A stretch of 64,000 nucleotides of DNA, from positions 1,178,001 through 1,242,000 of the forward strand of contig VZRR01013053.1 of NCBI GenBank assembly GCA_013398015.1, in the 5' to 3' direction. The position numbers and the translations under genes are program-made. This document shows, one piece after another, positions 1 to 12,207 of this stretch (positions are counted from its first letter, which is position 1; each line of letters begins with the position of its first letter). The notes beneath the pieces are model-generated. The model did no database searches and was not told the origin of the DNA. It saw nothing but the letters and a program-made list of their open reading frames with translations. This stretch comes from Oreocharis arfaki (Eukaryota; Chordata; Aves; Passeriformes; Paramythiidae).

Positions 1-2359
1 ATCTGATTTTCATAGTAGTAAATGGTGGCAGGAATTTTTTCTCCCATGTATGATATGGCACTGAAATATGAGGAGTATGATTTTGCAGGAGAATAACAGT
101 TTTAACTATATTACATGTTTAAAATCCCAACTGAACATAATATAACTTTACTAGCTCATTTCTCCTGAGGCATCAACACCATTTATCACTACTACTTCCA
201 TCTGGCATGTCTGAACTATCACGATCAGCATTTTATGGGGAAATGAAAGCATTCAATATGGTCTCTCTTCTCTAATGGTCTTAGGTCAGATACCATACTG
301 CTGCAGGGAGAAAAGATGCATTTTTATCACACACTTGAGAGACATCCATTTGACATACTTTATGTTTTCCTAGGCTAAGACCAGCCAAACTTTTCCTTAT
401 TTGCACTGACCTGGCATGGGGTCATTTGGTGTAATAATAATATAAATTTAATTTCAGGTTTTTTATACTACAGTGTTAAAGGTTTGGCACATACAGGCAA
501 ATATTTGGGGGCTGAATCCCAAACTCTAGTACAGTTTTTGCAAGTCTTAGAAAGGCAATGGAATCTCTTGCCCAACTGGTTTCTCCCCTAGAAAATGCTG
601 CTTGTGGTTTTCTTAGCTGAGTTCTCTCTGAACTGGTGTTAGTTGCTCTTATTTTCTCATGGAGGATTCATGGACTATGGGCTGATAACTTAATTAAGTG
701 CTTCTCGTAGTTTGGATTTAAAACTTGAATTCCATTGAGTAAAAATTAAAACTTGAATTCTGTTGAGTAAAAATATATGACTGTTCCTTTTCACACCACG
801 AATTCATGAGTCTCTCTCAATTTCTAAGCCTCAGTAAACTATCATATGAGAAGCAGTGTTAGCACAAGTATGTTTTATCACCAGCTCCTTCACAACCATT
901 CGTGATCATTTTAAGATAGAGAAGGAATTATGGAATAAAATATTAGTCTATAACTCTTCATAGATCACATCACAATCCTTAAATTCTTCAAAATTCCCCC
1001 TAATAACATATACCTACTTACATAATTTCAAACTGCATTTTTCAGTGCAACATTAAAATAAAGACATTATTTTTAGTAACATCATATAGGCCATGAAAAA
1101 ATACAGGTAAATTTAGCATATCAGGATGTGGTGAGTACATGGGGAGTTTTGGATAAATTTTGTTCTGAGCATTGCCTTTTATTGCCTCGTGCTTTTTGTT
1201 GGTTGGAAATTATTACATTAAGGCAAAGTATCTTCCAAAAATTGTCATTTATATGGTCACCCTAATCTTTCAAATTTCTTTTTCACTCTTGTTTAGTATC
1301 ACAACTGAACCAAGTCTTGTCATCATCTTCTGTAAAACGGCTAATCAAGTATGTCTTGCACAGGATTGTGGCTGTATTTCTTTTACATATGTAAGCACTG
1401 AATATGTCAACTAAAAGCAGCTCTTTACATAAATCCAGGTCCGTCTTATGTTAGTGCATCACTAATACCAAGCTGGGGCCTGAACTCAAAATCCATAACT
1501 GCACTCTAATCTACCAGAAAATCTGGATGTATATACATGAAAGACTGGCAATTTTTCTAAATTCCTTGTCTCTACAGTGAAACCTGACTTAAGCATCTAG
1601 TTTCTGAGGTTTGAGCAGAAGAGGAAGAACCTCTCTCAGCTCAGGTTAACCCTTGTGAGCAAGAGGAAAACCGTTCCAAACCTACAAGTTCTCTGGTGCG
1701 TGTGACCTCTCAGCTGCATTCTACTCCTCTGGGTGGTGGCACATGGCTCCACTCCTGCCTTATGATGTTCTGCTTGCTGGGAGAAAGGAATCCCAAAGTG
1801 TGACCCCACTGTCAGTGGGAGCATCCAAGGGACCAGGAGCCTGAAATGAACCACTACACATCCCAACTGTCCAGTGTGGATAGTTTTGACGGTGTCCAAG
1901 TTTGACCTTTCCTTTGACCTTTCCTTCTTTCCTTCTATGTTTCACTTCCGTGTAGTTCAGGTATTGTATCACTAAGGTCAAAATTCTTCATTTGTTTCCT
2001 TGGAAAGGCTGGGCACTTAGATCGGAAATCTAGTTAGGAAAACCTGATTTTGAAAGGTAAAATTTAGAGATAGCTTTGAAAAATCTCAAGTGTTAATCAA
2101 GTGCTTAGTGTTGGTTCAACAGCACATAGATGCCGTGCCAGCCTTGAGGAGAAAATGACAATCACGAAGAACTAAAATCTGTTATGAACTCTTAAATTCA
2201 GCTGTGTTAATTCAGCTAGTCCTCTAATACAGAAATTTAGTTTATTTCTAGATAATATATAATTCCAGAAGAGAGGCAAAACTGAAAGGCCCTAACTGTT
2301 GCTACAACTTCTGTTAATAGAATGAAAATTGCTTCTTATATATTAGCATTATAATACTA
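1..2359. other. AT-rich non-coding DNA, no gene seen
   Basis: This is unique-looking AT-rich sequence without a recognisable exon, RNA gene or repeat family, apart from the tandem duplication listed separately. A somewhat GC-richer part at about 1600-1900 contains short open frames on the minus strand, but they overlap each other in different frames and resemble nothing known. A small tandem repeat of 'tttgaccttt' lies at about 1902-1925. Confidence 0.6.
718..773. repeat. 28-bp tandem duplication, two copies
   Basis: Two adjacent 28-bp units (718-745 and 746-773) both read 'ttaaaacttgaatt...gagtaaaaa'. They differ at only two adjacent bases (cca against ctg in the middle). This is a small, fairly recent slippage-type duplication with no sign of function. 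Confidence 0.9.
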
Positions 2360-2365
2360 AATATA

Positions 2366-2691
2366 CGCTGCAGTTGAAGCGTGAGCAACGAGGAAAAAAT
2401 GGAGGTCCAAGTCAAAGCTCAGGTTGAGGGAAATGATAACCCACTTTATTTAATTACAGGCAGGCCTTATATAATCCTTGCATTGGCCTATGGCAAGGAT
2501 CATTGGTCCCTGATCCAACCACCTCTCCAAGTGATTGGCCAGACCCCACACCACCTGTTAGACTCCTAACAAGACACAGCTGCAAGATGTTTAGAAAAGC
2601 ATCTTGCTTGTTTGTGTTGAAACCAAGGACTTTAGCAGAATACTTGCAAAATGCTGGATTTTTCTCTGCCAGCAGCTTTTCAGCATCCACA
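2366..2691 (-). mobile_element. Solo LTR, ERVK-like (class II), 326 bp
   Basis: Read on the minus strand this has LTR architecture. It begins TGTGG (at 2691) and has several CCAAT boxes in U3 (for example within 2484-2540). A TATA box (TTATATAA, 2467-2474) is followed about 17 bases later by the poly(A) signal AATAAA (2445-2450), the short TATA-to-AATAAA spacing known from avian leukosis-type LTRs. It ends near 2366 in ...CTTCAACTGCAGCG. That terminus matches the end of the LTR at 52958-53337 at 12 of 16 positions, which supports the boundary even though the expected final CA reads CG. The hexamer AATATA flanks both sides (2360-2365 and 2692-2697) and would be the 6-bp target duplication; the local AT-richness weakens that point. 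There is no internal retroviral sequence beside it, so it is a solo LTR left by recombination. Class assignment is inferred from duplication length and layout. Confidence 0.72.
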
Positions 2692-5189
2692 AATATAAAT
2701 ATATTTACATTATCACAACTATTCCGCGCAATGTTTTAAAAACCTAAATGTTAATACTGAACATTTTAAAAATCCTAACATTTAAAAAATTAAATGTTAA
2801 TACTGAAAGAGCTGAATTACCCACTCCCTAGCCGTTAATACTTCCAAATAGGTTTTCACAGTCTCTGGAAACATACATTTCAGTATCTGTTGAAGGAATT
2901 AAAATTAGCACAGTTTTGGAGAATTAAACCTAACTGACTAGGATAGCAAAAAGTCCTGAAGGAATGATTCTCCACAGGTTTGCAAAATACTGTTGGAAAC
3001 CTCTGGAAAATAACTAATCACATGGGGTTTTCTCTAGCTTCACATGTGCTTTTATACTCTTTCCAAGATATAAACAAGTCTTATACACTCTCTAAAGGGA
3101 AGAAGGAATGGCTTGACTTATCTATTTTTTTTTTTTTTAAATTTCAAGCTTGGAGTCCTTTGAGCAGTCAAAATAAAAATGAAAATTCTAAAAATCAAAA
3201 ATCAGAGTTCCTAAATTTCTAGGATCCCATACAAAAACAGGTGTGTGTGCAACAGCCAGTGACATAACTGTCAGAGGTCCTGAAAGGTTTTAGGCATTCA
3301 ATCAAAAGCAGATGCTGGTGTTAGATTTTTTTCATCACAAATATTTTCTATTTGACAAGAAAACATTGGCGTAATATTGTATACAAAACACTAATTCATC
3401 AATAGAATAATTATCATTTATATACTGATTTTTTTTCCCCAGTGGTTTTATGTGGCTTATATACAGGAATCATTTTGCTGTGAATCATTCTTTTGAGCTA
3501 CCATCTCCCTGAAGGCTTTCAAAATTTTATTTGAGATGTCTTTATCACCCTTCAAGCGTTATTATTGAATATTCATTTTCTTTTGTTTGTTTGGGGTTTC
3601 TTAGATAGAAATAAGTAACGCAATGAGAAAAACTGTAGAAATTACCACAGAAGAGCATGCATATTTAAGTGAAAAGTGCTTGTATGTTAAAAGTTTTTGT
3701 TTAATTTGAGTTCATGTACCTCTTGCCTAATATGGATGATATTAGACACTGACCTGTGTCCATTTCTGTAAATACCCTGTCCTTAGGCAGAACTGAAATG
3801 TCAGTTGATGATTGGTGCACTATTACAGCTTTTGACTGGATGGAAATGGAATGTGTCTATAAATCTACCTGTTAAGAAGTCAATACAGATTACACCAGCA
3901 GTTAACTTGGGGTTTTGCTATCCTTAGTTGGCAATTACGTGTCACATTAAAGACATCTATAAATCTAAATTTCAAATACCTATCAAATTACATGCTTTTC
4001 CACAGAAGCATCCACAAGAGCTTATTTTCCACTGTTTTATGGTATCTAACCAATGCCGTTTTATTGCAGAAAATGTGCATCACAAACAAGATGAGACAAG
4101 CTAAGCAAACTCCTCAAAATCCAGGACATGGCATTCACTTTCCATGTGTGCACTACGCTTTGTATAAGTCTGAATGAAATCCGTTATGTCATCACTATTC
4201 AGTGAGGCTAGAAGAAGCAGAAACATTAGCATCACTGAACTGTGAAAAAGCAGACCTTCTTGCCAGTGTTGAGTTTGAAAAACGGAAGGGAAGGTTTTGC
4301 ACAGGATCACCAGTTTTGCCTGACAGAGACACGCTCAAGATGTGGGCCAAAAATGTTTCTGGCACCACAGTTTAAAGGGTATCTTTCACAGCATGTTCAT
4401 GGCTCAGTGTTTCCTAGATTTTTATCAGGTTTCAGAGCAGTATATGGTGGAGAGATGGTACAGGAGAGGAACAACCTCTAAATTCAGTGAAAGTAGGATT
4501 GTGCCCATCACTTCACTTCAAAAGTAGTTTTTTTAACTACAGACAATACCCGTTAACAGAAGCTTCAGTTTATAATTCTCTAATTAAAACATGCTGCAGC
4601 AAATAACTGCAGTACTATAAAAGTGTCAGGAATAAAATGTCACTGTGTAGCTGCACTTCAAGACCTTTCATTGGTCTTCTGATTGTTGTCAGTGAAGCTA
4701 AAGCTTTTATTAAAAGCATGTTTAGAAATACAAATCAAAACACAGGATTGTTTGTAGAAGCAAGGTTCTTTTAATTAATACACTGGGGCAGTTCCCACAG
4801 CAAGGTGCCATAGCTCTCTCCATTACCATGAACATACTTTGGTGCTCATTTATTGGAAAAAACTTTGGCTAATGAAGGATAATAATTTGGAGAGTTTGTT
4901 CTTCAGAGGCTTTCCCTGCAAAATGAGAATGTTATTTTCTTGCTTTCGTTCTTTATTTTCCATATGTAAAATACAAGCAAAACATAAATACAGTGAGATT
5001 ATATGGTTGTAGCTTTTCTGATTGAACACCTGTCACACAAATGACCTTACTTCAAGAAATGAGAAATAATTTTTTGGTGAAGGGAAGTCAATACCTGCAA
5101 AAATGGTTGCAGAAGAATTTTCCAGAAGAATGTGAGTCTCTGTGTAAATACTGAAAATATTAGCAAACCACTGTGAAATTTAGAATTCA
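2692..5189. other. AT-rich non-coding DNA, no gene seen
   Basis: The stretch between the LTR and the first CR1 holds no supported gene. It contains a local duplication at 2733-2807 (listed separately) and a T-tract near 3125-3139. Short open frames around 3992-4527 overlap on both strands and look like chance. Confidence 0.6.
2733..2807. repeat. Imperfect tandem duplication with exact 17-bp core
   Basis: The 17-mer taaatgttaatactgaa occurs exactly at 2745-2761 and again at 2791-2807. Each copy is preceded by an A/T-rich 'tttaaaaa' run, so the unit is about 46 bp. It sits about 40 bases outside the LTR edge and looks like simple slippage in AT-rich DNA. Confidence 0.8.
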
Positions 5190-5777
5190 TCCAGCACAGC
5201 ATTACCAGCTGGTCGAGGGACGTGATTGTCCTGCTGTGCTCTGTGCTGGTGTAGCCTCACCTTGAGTCCTGTGTGCAGTTCTTGGTGCCACAATATAAAA
5301 AAGGTATAAAGCTGTTAGAGAGAGTTCAGAGGGGTCAATGAAGATCATGAAGGGTCTAGAGGTGAAGCGGTATGAGGAGCAACTGAGTTCACTTGGGCGG
5401 TTCAGCCCGGAGAAGAGGAGACTGAGGGAAGACCTCACTGCAGTCTGCAACTTCCTTGGGAGGGAAGAGGAGGTGCAGGCACTGATCTCTTATCTCTGGA
5501 GACCAATAACAGGACCAGAGGGAATGGCCTGATGCTGAGTCAGGGGAAGTTTAGTTTGGCTATCAGGAAAAGGTTCTTCACCCAGAGGGTGGTTGGGCAC
5601 CGGAACAGGCTCACTAGGGAATTGGTCACACGACCAAGCCTGACAGAGTTCAAGTGGTAGGACAATGCCCTTGAGCACATGATGTTACTCTTAGGGTGGT
5701 CCAGTGCAGGACTGGGAGTTGGACTCAGTGATCCTTGAGGGTCCCTTCCAAATCAGAATATTCTCTGGTTCTATGAT
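5190..5777 (+). mobile_element. CR1 retroposon, 5'-truncated, sense on + strand
   Basis: This is the longest uninterrupted CR1 copy in the window (about 590 bp), holding the 3' end of a non-LTR retroposon. Recognisable blocks in order are 'accagctggtcgaggga' (about 5205), 'ctcacctt gagtcctgtgtgcagttctt' (about 5258-5283), 'ttcagcccggagaagagg' (5402-5419), 'aaaggttcttcacccagagg' (5569-5588), and the terminal 'gttggactcagtgatcctt...gggtcccttccaa' followed by a decayed ttctatgat end. The 5' truncation is normal for CR1, which has no A-tail and ends in short direct repeats. Frames here are interrupted and nothing is expected to be expressed. An open frame on the opposite strand (5202-5450) is a by-product of the repeat. 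The tail variant is the same as in the copy at 41111. Confidence 0.93.
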
Positions 5778-8700
5778 CTCCTGATGACAATGCTGCTTTA
5801 GTGAAAAGTAAGAAAATGGTTCAATATTATTTATTTTGTCTCTAAAAGAAACTGAAAACCTGATTTTGAAATTCGGTTCTTAAAAGCACTGAACAACACA
5901 GATACCAGTTTTCCATAGGTTCATTCGCCCGCTTTTTGTTTCTGCAAACTTGTCCATTCCAGATAACATTTCCCATATTTGCTGTAGTTAATGTGTCTCC
6001 TGAGGTTGGATATATATTCAACTATTCCCATCTACTTCATAAAGCCTACAATTAAGGCTATATCTCATTTTCAAAACTCATCTATTCTTTGAAAGAGTTT
6101 TGAGCCTCTCCTAATCAGTAAATGTAGCAAAAAAATTGGTACATTACCTTTACACCGAGAAAAGAATGTTAGTTAGATATGACAACTTGGACCAATTTCA
6201 TTTCACCTTTTGTAAAATCTTTTGTAAAATGCTGTTCCTTGATTCCTTCCACTTATATCTGCTCTCATGTGACTTCTTCTCTGTCCTTCTCAGTCCTTCC
6301 TTTTTGCTGCTGCTTCTCACCTCCTTTCAGCTTTCTAGTGTTGCTTTTTTGCTGCGTTTCTGTTGAAATATTTGGTGTTCATAACCTTTTGGATTAACAA
6401 CTGCTGCACAGTATCTTGCTGTATGAATACTTACCATGGACATAGATTAGTTAATGTTTGCAATATTAATAGATCATGATGCATTTACAATGCTGGGACT
6501 TTTTGGCATAGTTTATGTAAGACAACTCTTTATCTAACGTACTTAACAAACTGTTATTAATTGACAGGGCTTGGAGGCGTTACATCCAAATGTGTGTGTT
6601 ATCCATTTTGTCAGTAACGAAGACAAACTAACAAAGAAGATCATGTAGTGAGATAGTTAAACTTAAAAACTGTAAGGCAAAACAGTAGGTAGTGCCTTGC
6701 TGTTTCTTTAACAAAGCAGGCATCTAGATAATAGAGCTGTGAAAATCCATGGATTTAATTATTCCTGGATCTGCTAAACAGTCTTGAAGACGAGACATAG
6801 ATTGTGTCCTGGAAAAGGTATGATCGTGAAAACTAGAAATAAACTAGACATAAAACTAGAAAAGTTGACAAATTTTAAACATCTAAGTGAAAGTGATACT
6901 CTTAAAGGCCGACATGGAATTTATTCATGTTGCTCAGTTCATCATTTAATATGTTTGTGTAGGGAAGTTAGGGTGCAAATAGATTTACATCTTTTAAATC
7001 ATGACCATGGATTTACACCTTATCTGTCCAGTAGCAGAATAATCATTTTGTTTTATACAGGTCTAGAACTATGACCTTAGGATTGTAGAATTCAGAACTG
7101 AATATCTAATAGCTTTAGCTTCAAAGGTTTGATATCTGAAAAAAAGCTCTGTATAAATCCATGCTAAGTTTTACAGAGGCACTGGAACTACTTTGCTGAA
7201 ATGAAGAAGATAAACCACGAGTCCTGAGCTTGACAAAGAGACAGAAGTATGAAAATACTAAGAAAGTAACTTGAGTAAATGAAGATAATAGGGAAAATAA
7301 CTCATTAGAGACAAAATTAAAGAAATAGGGAAGAAAAAACCCCATAAACTACAGTATATCTTCAATATGCACAGGTGAAGAGTGTGCTACTGAAAAGAAG
7401 CCAAGTGGGTTTTGATACACTCTATGTACTTCACATTTTTAAGTCTCATAAAAGAGGCCAAATGTAAACATACACTGCGAAAGTTTGAGAAGTATGGCAC
7501 TGCACGTATAAATACAATTTTTTTATATTTCAGAAATTTTAATCGTTCTGACAGAATCAAGCTTGTGCTGAGACCTCACAATTTCTTCCTGAGTTCTGGT
7601 TTCCTAAGTAAAGCTCATAATATAGAACGTTGTTTGACAAGCATGAAATTATGTTTGCAGACAAGTGTGGTTGTTCTACTGTCACAACCTAACAATGAAA
7701 AAAGACTCAAAGTAATGAAAGAACTATTGGACAGAGTTGTATCATCAGAGTGAGCTGAATTTGACATTGCTAATTAATAGGGCAACAGCAACCAAATGTG
7801 TGTTTCAATGCTTACAGAAATTTTTATGGCAAATCGGGAATTTCAATGCCTATAAATAGATGCTGGTGTTAGAGAAACTGAGAAATTATAGACACTTTAA
7901 GGCTCAGAATAAGGCTGGAGAAGAAAAAAATACTTGAAATCACTTTTGCTTAGTGACAAGCCTATTAATAATAGAATTTTTTTTGTAGGAGTATGGCACG
8001 AAGTAGTCACTTTGAGTCCATAAGCAAAGCAATTCCTAAAACAGGGGAAAAAACCAACATGCTGAGTCACAATTCATTTAGTTAGAAGACTGGCAAGAAG
8101 AGAGTGGATGAATTACCAAAAAGATAAATTATCTTTTTAGAATGGGGGATTTTAATATGCAGTTTTATTTCCTCTCCCTATTTCAGAAAAGGTCGGTGTT
8201 CCTGAACATGCCTTGTAAGACAGCTGAGACCCCCATCCTCATTCTCTGAAAGTGATTGTGCATCTCTTCACGGGAGTGTGAGTGACAGACAGCATTATGT
8301 ATTTTAGAGGTTAAATGGCATTAATAAATTCAGTCAGTGGGTAGATTACAAATATTTCAAATTACAGAGTTCTGTAAATTGTTGTCTTCTTTGCCTGGAA
8401 AAGAGTGACATGAAATTAGAACTCGCATACTCAACAAGTGGCCTGAATGCCTTAATTCCATTCAAACATCATATTTTTTGCCAGTTAGATATTTTCTGGT
8501 ACCTTGGTTTGTTTAGAGAATGTGAGTATGAAGCCACAGAAACTCATAGATAGTTTGGAGGGTGTAGGTCAGATTGATCATCAGTTAACAGGTACATTTC
8601 TTACAAATGTCTCGGATCCAAACTGATTTTCTACTCAGAGACAAATGTCATGATACACGAGATCCAAGAACTTAGTAAACTATAATAAAAGCAAAACCCC

Positions 8701-9159
8701 AATAAGATAGAGGTCTTTGATAGCAGCAAAGCATTCATCTCTCTGGGGGTGATGAATTAAATTTCTTTAAGGTTATTCCTTCCTACATTCCTGCCCACTG
8801 TAAGATGTAGACAGGGAGGATTTAAAGTAGAACTTTCTTCTATGTAGACCACAGTGAGGTCTTCTGCTCTGCAGTTCAGGAAAGGGCCAGACTCATCCAG
8901 GCTTGTAGAAACTGAGGCAAACTCCTGGCTAAGTTAGTCTGACTTCTACTCCTTGCATTCTCAAGAAGATGAATGAATGAGCTAATTCATGCATTCTGCT
9001 AGAGATTTAGGTTTTGACAGTGCATTACACACACCTGTGGTGTCTCATCAAAGCTAGTCCCTGCTCCCTGTGCTGCATAAACCAATCTCCACTATGACTT
9101 CACTCAATTCCCCAGTCATCCTTCCTTTCCTTTCTACCTGATACAGAGAAGTGTGATGT
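5778..9159. other. AT-rich non-coding DNA, no gene seen
   Basis: No exon, RNA gene or repeat family was recognised. A small duplication 'cttttgtaaaat' occurs twice in tandem near 6207-6230. The 113-codon open frame at 7412-7753 (+) has no homology I recognise and no splice or promoter context that would make it convincing. Confidence 0.6.
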
Positions 9160-9161
9160 GT

Positions 9162-9195
9162 TAATTACCTAATTAGCACATCTTCTTTGTAATTA
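9162..9195. promoter_or_regulatory. Cluster of three TAATTA homeodomain-type sites
   Basis: TAATTA occurs at 9162-9167, 9170-9175 and 9190-9195, three sites in 34 bases. The first pair is arranged almost palindromically (gtTAATTAccTAATTAgc). TAATTA is the core bound by many homeodomain factors. That this is an enhancer element is an inference; AT-rich DNA produces such sites by chance at appreciable frequency. Confidence 0.25.
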
Positions 9196-9199
9196 ACCC

Positions 9200-12150
9200 A
9201 GCTTTCTCTTTATCCTGGCTACCCACACCATGAAGAATGATGTCAGGTGGATCAATTTACAGCAATCTAAGCTGTTTACAAGTATATAGGCAGCTTAAAA
9301 CAAATAGTATGTTAAAAGGGTCTCAATATGAAAAAAAAGCAGTTTTATTAGCACCTACTGAAATAGCAAAAAATGGCATTTTCATTAGGATAACTTCTAT
9401 GTTGTACTCTCAAATGCCCAGCCCATAAAAAGCTGAGGAGCGTTTGCTGGAAAAAAAAAATTGGGAAACACTTCCACTGGGCAGAAATAGGGAAATGGAA
9501 AAGGTTAGTCTGAAGCACTTGCCTGCTGGAAGGGTGCATGTTTGGGGAAAACATTTCCTGACAGCAAGCTTTGGGTGAGGCATTAGTCATTCTCTCCTGC
9601 TTGGAGCATGATTCTTTGTGTAGGTGAGTCTCCTGGGGAGGAGCATGATTAGGAGCAAGCAGTTTTCAAGGTTAGACTATTTGATGTATTCTGTTTGATT
9701 TAGCTAGATATTATTATGGAGGGATTTTATTTTTAATTTGTATGGTTGTGAATATAACAAACCTTTGAACAACTAAGTCGAAAAAGGGAGTTACGTATTG
9801 TTACGAAAGACTGCTAGTGCGTTGCTTTTAAGTGATTGATCTGAGTGGAAACCAAAACCTGAGAGGAACTTTGCAGTATAGAGAGGTATACTATATTCAT
9901 TCCCTCTCCAGAGCATACCTATCAGACCTGCCTCCCAAAATAGGCTCAAAATTTTAATTTTCTCTGCTTTGGAACTCTGATGTGGAGCATTTTGTTGACA
10001 GTTCTTACTTTAAGAAGAAACATTAAAGACAGGCAAAAGGGGGAGCGATGAACCAAACAACCCAGTAATTGCAATTCTGTGATATCAATTGTAGCTGATT
10101 ACTGTGAGAAGTCTAGTGTGTGGTATTTTACATGTCTTACCCAGTTAATGTTTCATGAAAATATATAAATAGTCTTGCCACCTAGAGCTTCCCTTTACAG
10201 GTAAGTTACTTGTTTATTTTTCTTCCATCGTTGTACATAGGGTTTTTTTGTTCTATTTTTAGACTCTCTAACAACTGAATTGCTACATGAAAGTTCTTCA
10301 TAATATTTTTCCAAGCAATTTTTAGAAGAATTAAGACACCTCTAGTAACTTGACTTTATGGGTAGCTTTATTCTGAAGGCATTCTATGAACACTTTCAAG
10401 TGGTAAGAATCACAGGGGCAGGGATAAAAACCAACATTTTTTTATATGGCATTAGGTTTAGGAGGGAGGTTGTATGATCTGTCTACTCGGCACTGTTAGG
10501 GCTGAGATTTTTGTGGAAATACACTGAAGAAAATCTTTCAGCTCTTGAGAACCTATGGGGATAAAGAAGTGGAGGCAACAATGACAATTTAAGTGTTTTA
10601 AGTGTGCTGAGGTAGATAAACAGGGACTTCTAAAACTATAAATTCTGAAATAAGTCTCTATCTTCTGTCTAAGCTGTGCTTCAGATGCTGAAGTCTTATT
10701 TTAAATCAAGATTCTAAAGCTTAGGTAGGAGTGGTATAAACCCCAAAGAGTAGTAATTCTGTGTTGCTTGGGTGCCATGAAGAATAGACTGAGTTGAGTT
10801 TAAAAGGGCTTTCAGAAAGCTTTTTCAGCTTATTTCTAGAATTTGGACAGTGTTCAAATGCAGTGTAGTAATTAACTCATCCTCAAATTAGGTGATTCTT
10901 CAGATCTTTTCTAAAGATAAAATTCTTTCTATTGGAAATTAAATTTTAGGAGCACCCTCTTGTGTGCAGTGCACACATGGCATGAAGGATGCACTCTGTA
11001 TGTTGCTGTGTGACTCACAGGGAAAAAGGTCCTCAGTGCAAGGAAGTGCTGTCAGCTTATCTTGATTTTTTAATTTGAGTTCATTTGCTCTAGCTGCTCG
11101 TCTGAAAACATGATCAACTTCAAATTAGTGCTCAAGTCACCTTTAACAGATTTGTGTACTTAGCTGAAGGACAGCAAAACCCCAAGATGTTTTTCACTTT
11201 GTTCTGTTGCAGTAATCTGTTTTGGCCAGAGTGTAAGACTGAGCCTAGATGTTAAGTGTGGTCTTATCTGTATGTCTACAGAGGTAGTTAGAATGGTAAC
11301 ACAGCCTGTCAGAAATCACTTTGCATTATTCCAAACTTTGCCAGCTCCAGAACAAATACAAAGTGCCTTTTTGAGACATGTCATCAGGAACGGATGTTAA
11401 TGAGCCCAGACAATCAGTGTGCTGCAGGACCAGACAACCATCCCTTGTAACTGTAGGGGATGGGCTTGTTCAAGCATGCAGAGATAATGTTCTCTGTGTG
11501 TTCTTTGAAAGTGCATCTGTATGATCCTGAAGGTGCTTACCAGCTCTGAGCACCATGGCAGGGAGAGCTTTTGTCTTAGGAGATGCTGGGGATGTGCACC
11601 AGCTTTTGATATTGACTCCTTTGTTTGTCAGGAAGGATCTGTACCTTTGAATCCTAGCCAAGGGCTGGCTGCCTCCAGACGGGAAGAAATTGGCTTCCCA
11701 GTGTTCATCTAGGGATGCTCCCTGCCTTACAGCTCTTCTTGTGTGTTCTTCAATCCACTTTAAACAGCATTAGGAATTTTCATTCATATCAGCACAAACA
11801 AATGTTCATTGAAGACAGCAGGGGCGCTTCATCTGTACTACCTGCTGCCTTTACAGTCAGCATCCAACCACACTGCCCTCAAGAATGAGGTTCTCTGCAA
11901 GTCTTACAGTTATTTTTTTTGTCAAGAACATTGCTGTTCCAAAATAAAGGGAAAATATGACAAGCATGGATAGTTCCGCTGACCAATAAAGAGTGAAATA
12001 AACTGCATGTTATATGCTGGACAACAGCCAGCTAAATCACCCCTGATTATTCCTGACATGAGCCTCTGGGATTCCCTCTTTTCTCCTGAACTCTGTGCTC
12101 TATGAAGAATTTACAAAATAAAAAAATTGCCAACTGCTATTCAAATGATA
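9200..12150. other. Non-coding DNA, no gene seen
   Basis: Mixed AT-rich sequence with a slightly GC-richer interval near 11340-11760. The overlapping open frames there, on opposite strands at 11470-11712, are mutual shadows without recognisable content. A 7-bp-stem hairpin (TGTGTGC, loop AGT, GCACACA) lies at 10961-10977 and is of a size expected by chance. Confidence 0.55.
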
Positions 12151-12162
12151 AGTGGTGCATGC

Positions 12163-12207
12163 TAATTACATTTTATATGGTGATTAATTAAAAATATCCA
12201 TGCAAAT
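12163..12207 (+). promoter_or_regulatory. Homeodomain/octamer site cluster (possible conserved element)
   Basis: Within 45 bases there is TAATTA (12163-12168), TTAATTAA (12184-12191) and a perfect octamer ATGCAAAT (12200-12207). Octamers are bound by POU-domain factors and TAATTA by homeodomain factors; their clustering is typical of developmental non-coding elements. Function here is inferred from motif content only. Confidence 0.3.

Noticed and set aside
1902..1935. Pyrimidine-rich 'tttgacctttcc' repeats as a regulatory array
   Set aside because: Only two imperfect units; consistent with slippage.
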